Shown in pieces: positions 63,068 through 64,000 of a stretch of 64,000 bases of DNA; position 1 is the stretch's first letter, and the number at the start of each line of letters is the position of its first letter. A program made the position numbers and the translations under genes. The notes beneath the pieces were generated by a model. The model did no database searches, was not told the DNA's origin, and worked only from the letters and a program-made list of their open reading frames with translations. This DNA comes from Ciona intestinalis (Eukaryota > Chordata > Ascidiacea > Phlebobranchia > Cionidae), in assembly GCF_000224145.3 (NCBI RefSeq), contig NC_020174.2:6121106-6185105 (forward strand), written 5' to 3'.

Positions 63068-63758
63068 ATGCCTGGCAACTTCATCAACCCGTACGGTCAC
63101 GTTCCAGTCGACACAACTGCATTCGAAGAAGCTGCTGGTGTAAAAGAGAAAATCGACCCAGAGCTTGCGGGAATCTTAAAGGACATAAAACGTGGAGATG
63201 TCAGTAACTTTTTATGTTAAAAAAGTATAATTATTTCTGTTTTTTTTGGTTTGCTTTTTGTCAAAGAACTGACTGTGAAATTGCTATGTTTAAAGACAAA
63301 GTAGAATAATTCAATTGTTAAACATTTATGTTAAAGCCTCTCACTTTACTGTTAATTCATAAATACGACAGTAGAAACTTCATCAAACGATAACTAAGTT
63401 TAATCATTTCCGTTTAACTTTCTATATGACAAATATCATCCTAAAATCTATTCAATTTAAAAATTAAATTCTTGCACAGGGTGGTATTTATACTTGTTCT
63501 TTTAAGCTGTATTATAACATACACAAAAAGATCCATAAACCAGAATATATACTCTGCATGGCTGTGAAAACATATTCCCTTAACTTTTATACAGCTTGGT
63601 GTTCCTTCTCATGTATTGAAAGCATCAGCGTTCCAATACGCCAACGAATGCAACGAGGTCAATAAAGAGTTCATGTTATGTCGTGAGGAAGAGATGGATC
63701 CACGCAAGTGTTTGAAATACAACATTAAGGTGTCGGACTGCGCTGAAAACTTCTTCAG
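63068..63758 (+). CDS. NDUFA8: NADH dehydrogenase 1 alpha subcomplex subunit 8 (5' part)
   Basis: Exons 63068-63199 and 63595-63758 (98 complete codons, then a split codon); the gene continues past the right edge. NDUFA8 is an intermembrane-space accessory subunit of respiratory complex I. The chain starts MPGNFINPYGHVPVD. The second exon carries the family core VPSHVLKASAFQYANEC, NKEFMLCREEEMDPRKCL and CAENFFR. Cysteines in ANEC, MLC, RKC and DCAE fit the first CHCH twin-CX9C motif (C-X9-C ... C-X9-C) used in Mia40-dependent import. The N-terminal ~30 residues before the conserved region are longer than in human. Donor AG|GTGAGT at 63758. Confidence 0.92.
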
Positions 63759-64000
63759 GTGAGTTTCAACTTTTAATATGTTGTTGTTGTTTGTTGTGTA
63801 GGCTATAGAAACGTAAAACTTAGGTTGTATGCGCAGTCAAGCTCATTTAACTACCAGCAACAAATAAAAGGGCTATATTGCGACCGCTTTTTTTTATTTT
63901 TGCAACTGCGTTTTTCTAGTATGGATTATATATAGGTTAAAGGCCAAGGTGTTAAAGCATACGTTGTTGTACATTTTAAAAGCTATTTCACATACAATCC

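Overview
The window looks like a tunicate (sea squirt) nuclear scaffold, most likely Ciona. The evidence is compact AT-rich DNA, short GT-AG introns, chordate-type gene content (an EP4-like prostanoid receptor, STXBP4, CABLES, MORN5), and two very abundant short dispersed repeats. One is a ~98-bp sense-oriented repeat ('repeat A'). The other is a ~190-bp palindromic MITE-like element ('repeat B'). The species call is inference; the gene calls come from exon chains reconstructed by hand, in which frames and splice phases add up to whole reading frames.

Layout. 1-4.04 kb (-): 3' part of an unrecognised gene with short, phase-0 exons encoding a Tyr/Gln/Pro/Arg-rich chain; it runs off the left edge. 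4.04-7.5 kb: no convincing gene. 7.6-13.0 kb (-): STXBP4-like gene, 14 exons, PDZ-PDZ-coiled coil-WW. 13.6-15.65 kb (-): ARMH3 (C10orf76 family) as one uninterrupted exon. 16.1-20.1 kb (+): GTPBP6, a mitochondrial HflX-type GTPase, 9 exons, divergent from ARMH3. 20.4-22.9 kb (-): five-exon gene for a 217-aa basic protein I do not recognise, convergent with GTPBP6. 23.2-25.9 kb: two almost identical ~1.08-kb copies flank a 500-N gap, probably an unmerged haplotype. 26.3-30.2 kb (+): Shisa/WBP1-like six-cysteine membrane protein with two alternative transmembrane exons. 32.1-42.4 kb (+): prostanoid (EP4-like) receptor, 9 exons, introns loaded with repeat B. 43.4-44.4 kb: a transposon-like element with ~200-bp GC-rich terminal inverted repeats and a 9-bp target duplication. 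44.5-48.3 kb (+): CABLES-like gene, 12 exons. 50.1-55.0 kb (+): epsin. 57.4-60.4 kb (+): RABGGTB. 60.9-62.5 kb (-): MORN5. 63.07 kb to the right edge (+): NDUFA8, head-to-head with MORN5.

The genes are mostly unrelated housekeeping and signalling loci: vesicle traffic (STXBP4, ARMH3, epsin, RABGGTB), mitochondria (GTPBP6, NDUFA8), cilium/sperm (MORN5), cell-cycle adaptor (CABLES), and two membrane proteins. The most notable observations are these: the replacement of the TM7 arginine by tryptophan in the prostanoid-type receptor; paired alternative transmembrane exons in the Shisa-like gene; the long-TIR element just upstream of CABLES; the MORN5/NDUFA8 divergent pair, which matches the human arrangement as I recall it; and a recurrent pattern in which repeat A ends just upstream of 3' splice sites and in one case supplies a stop codon.
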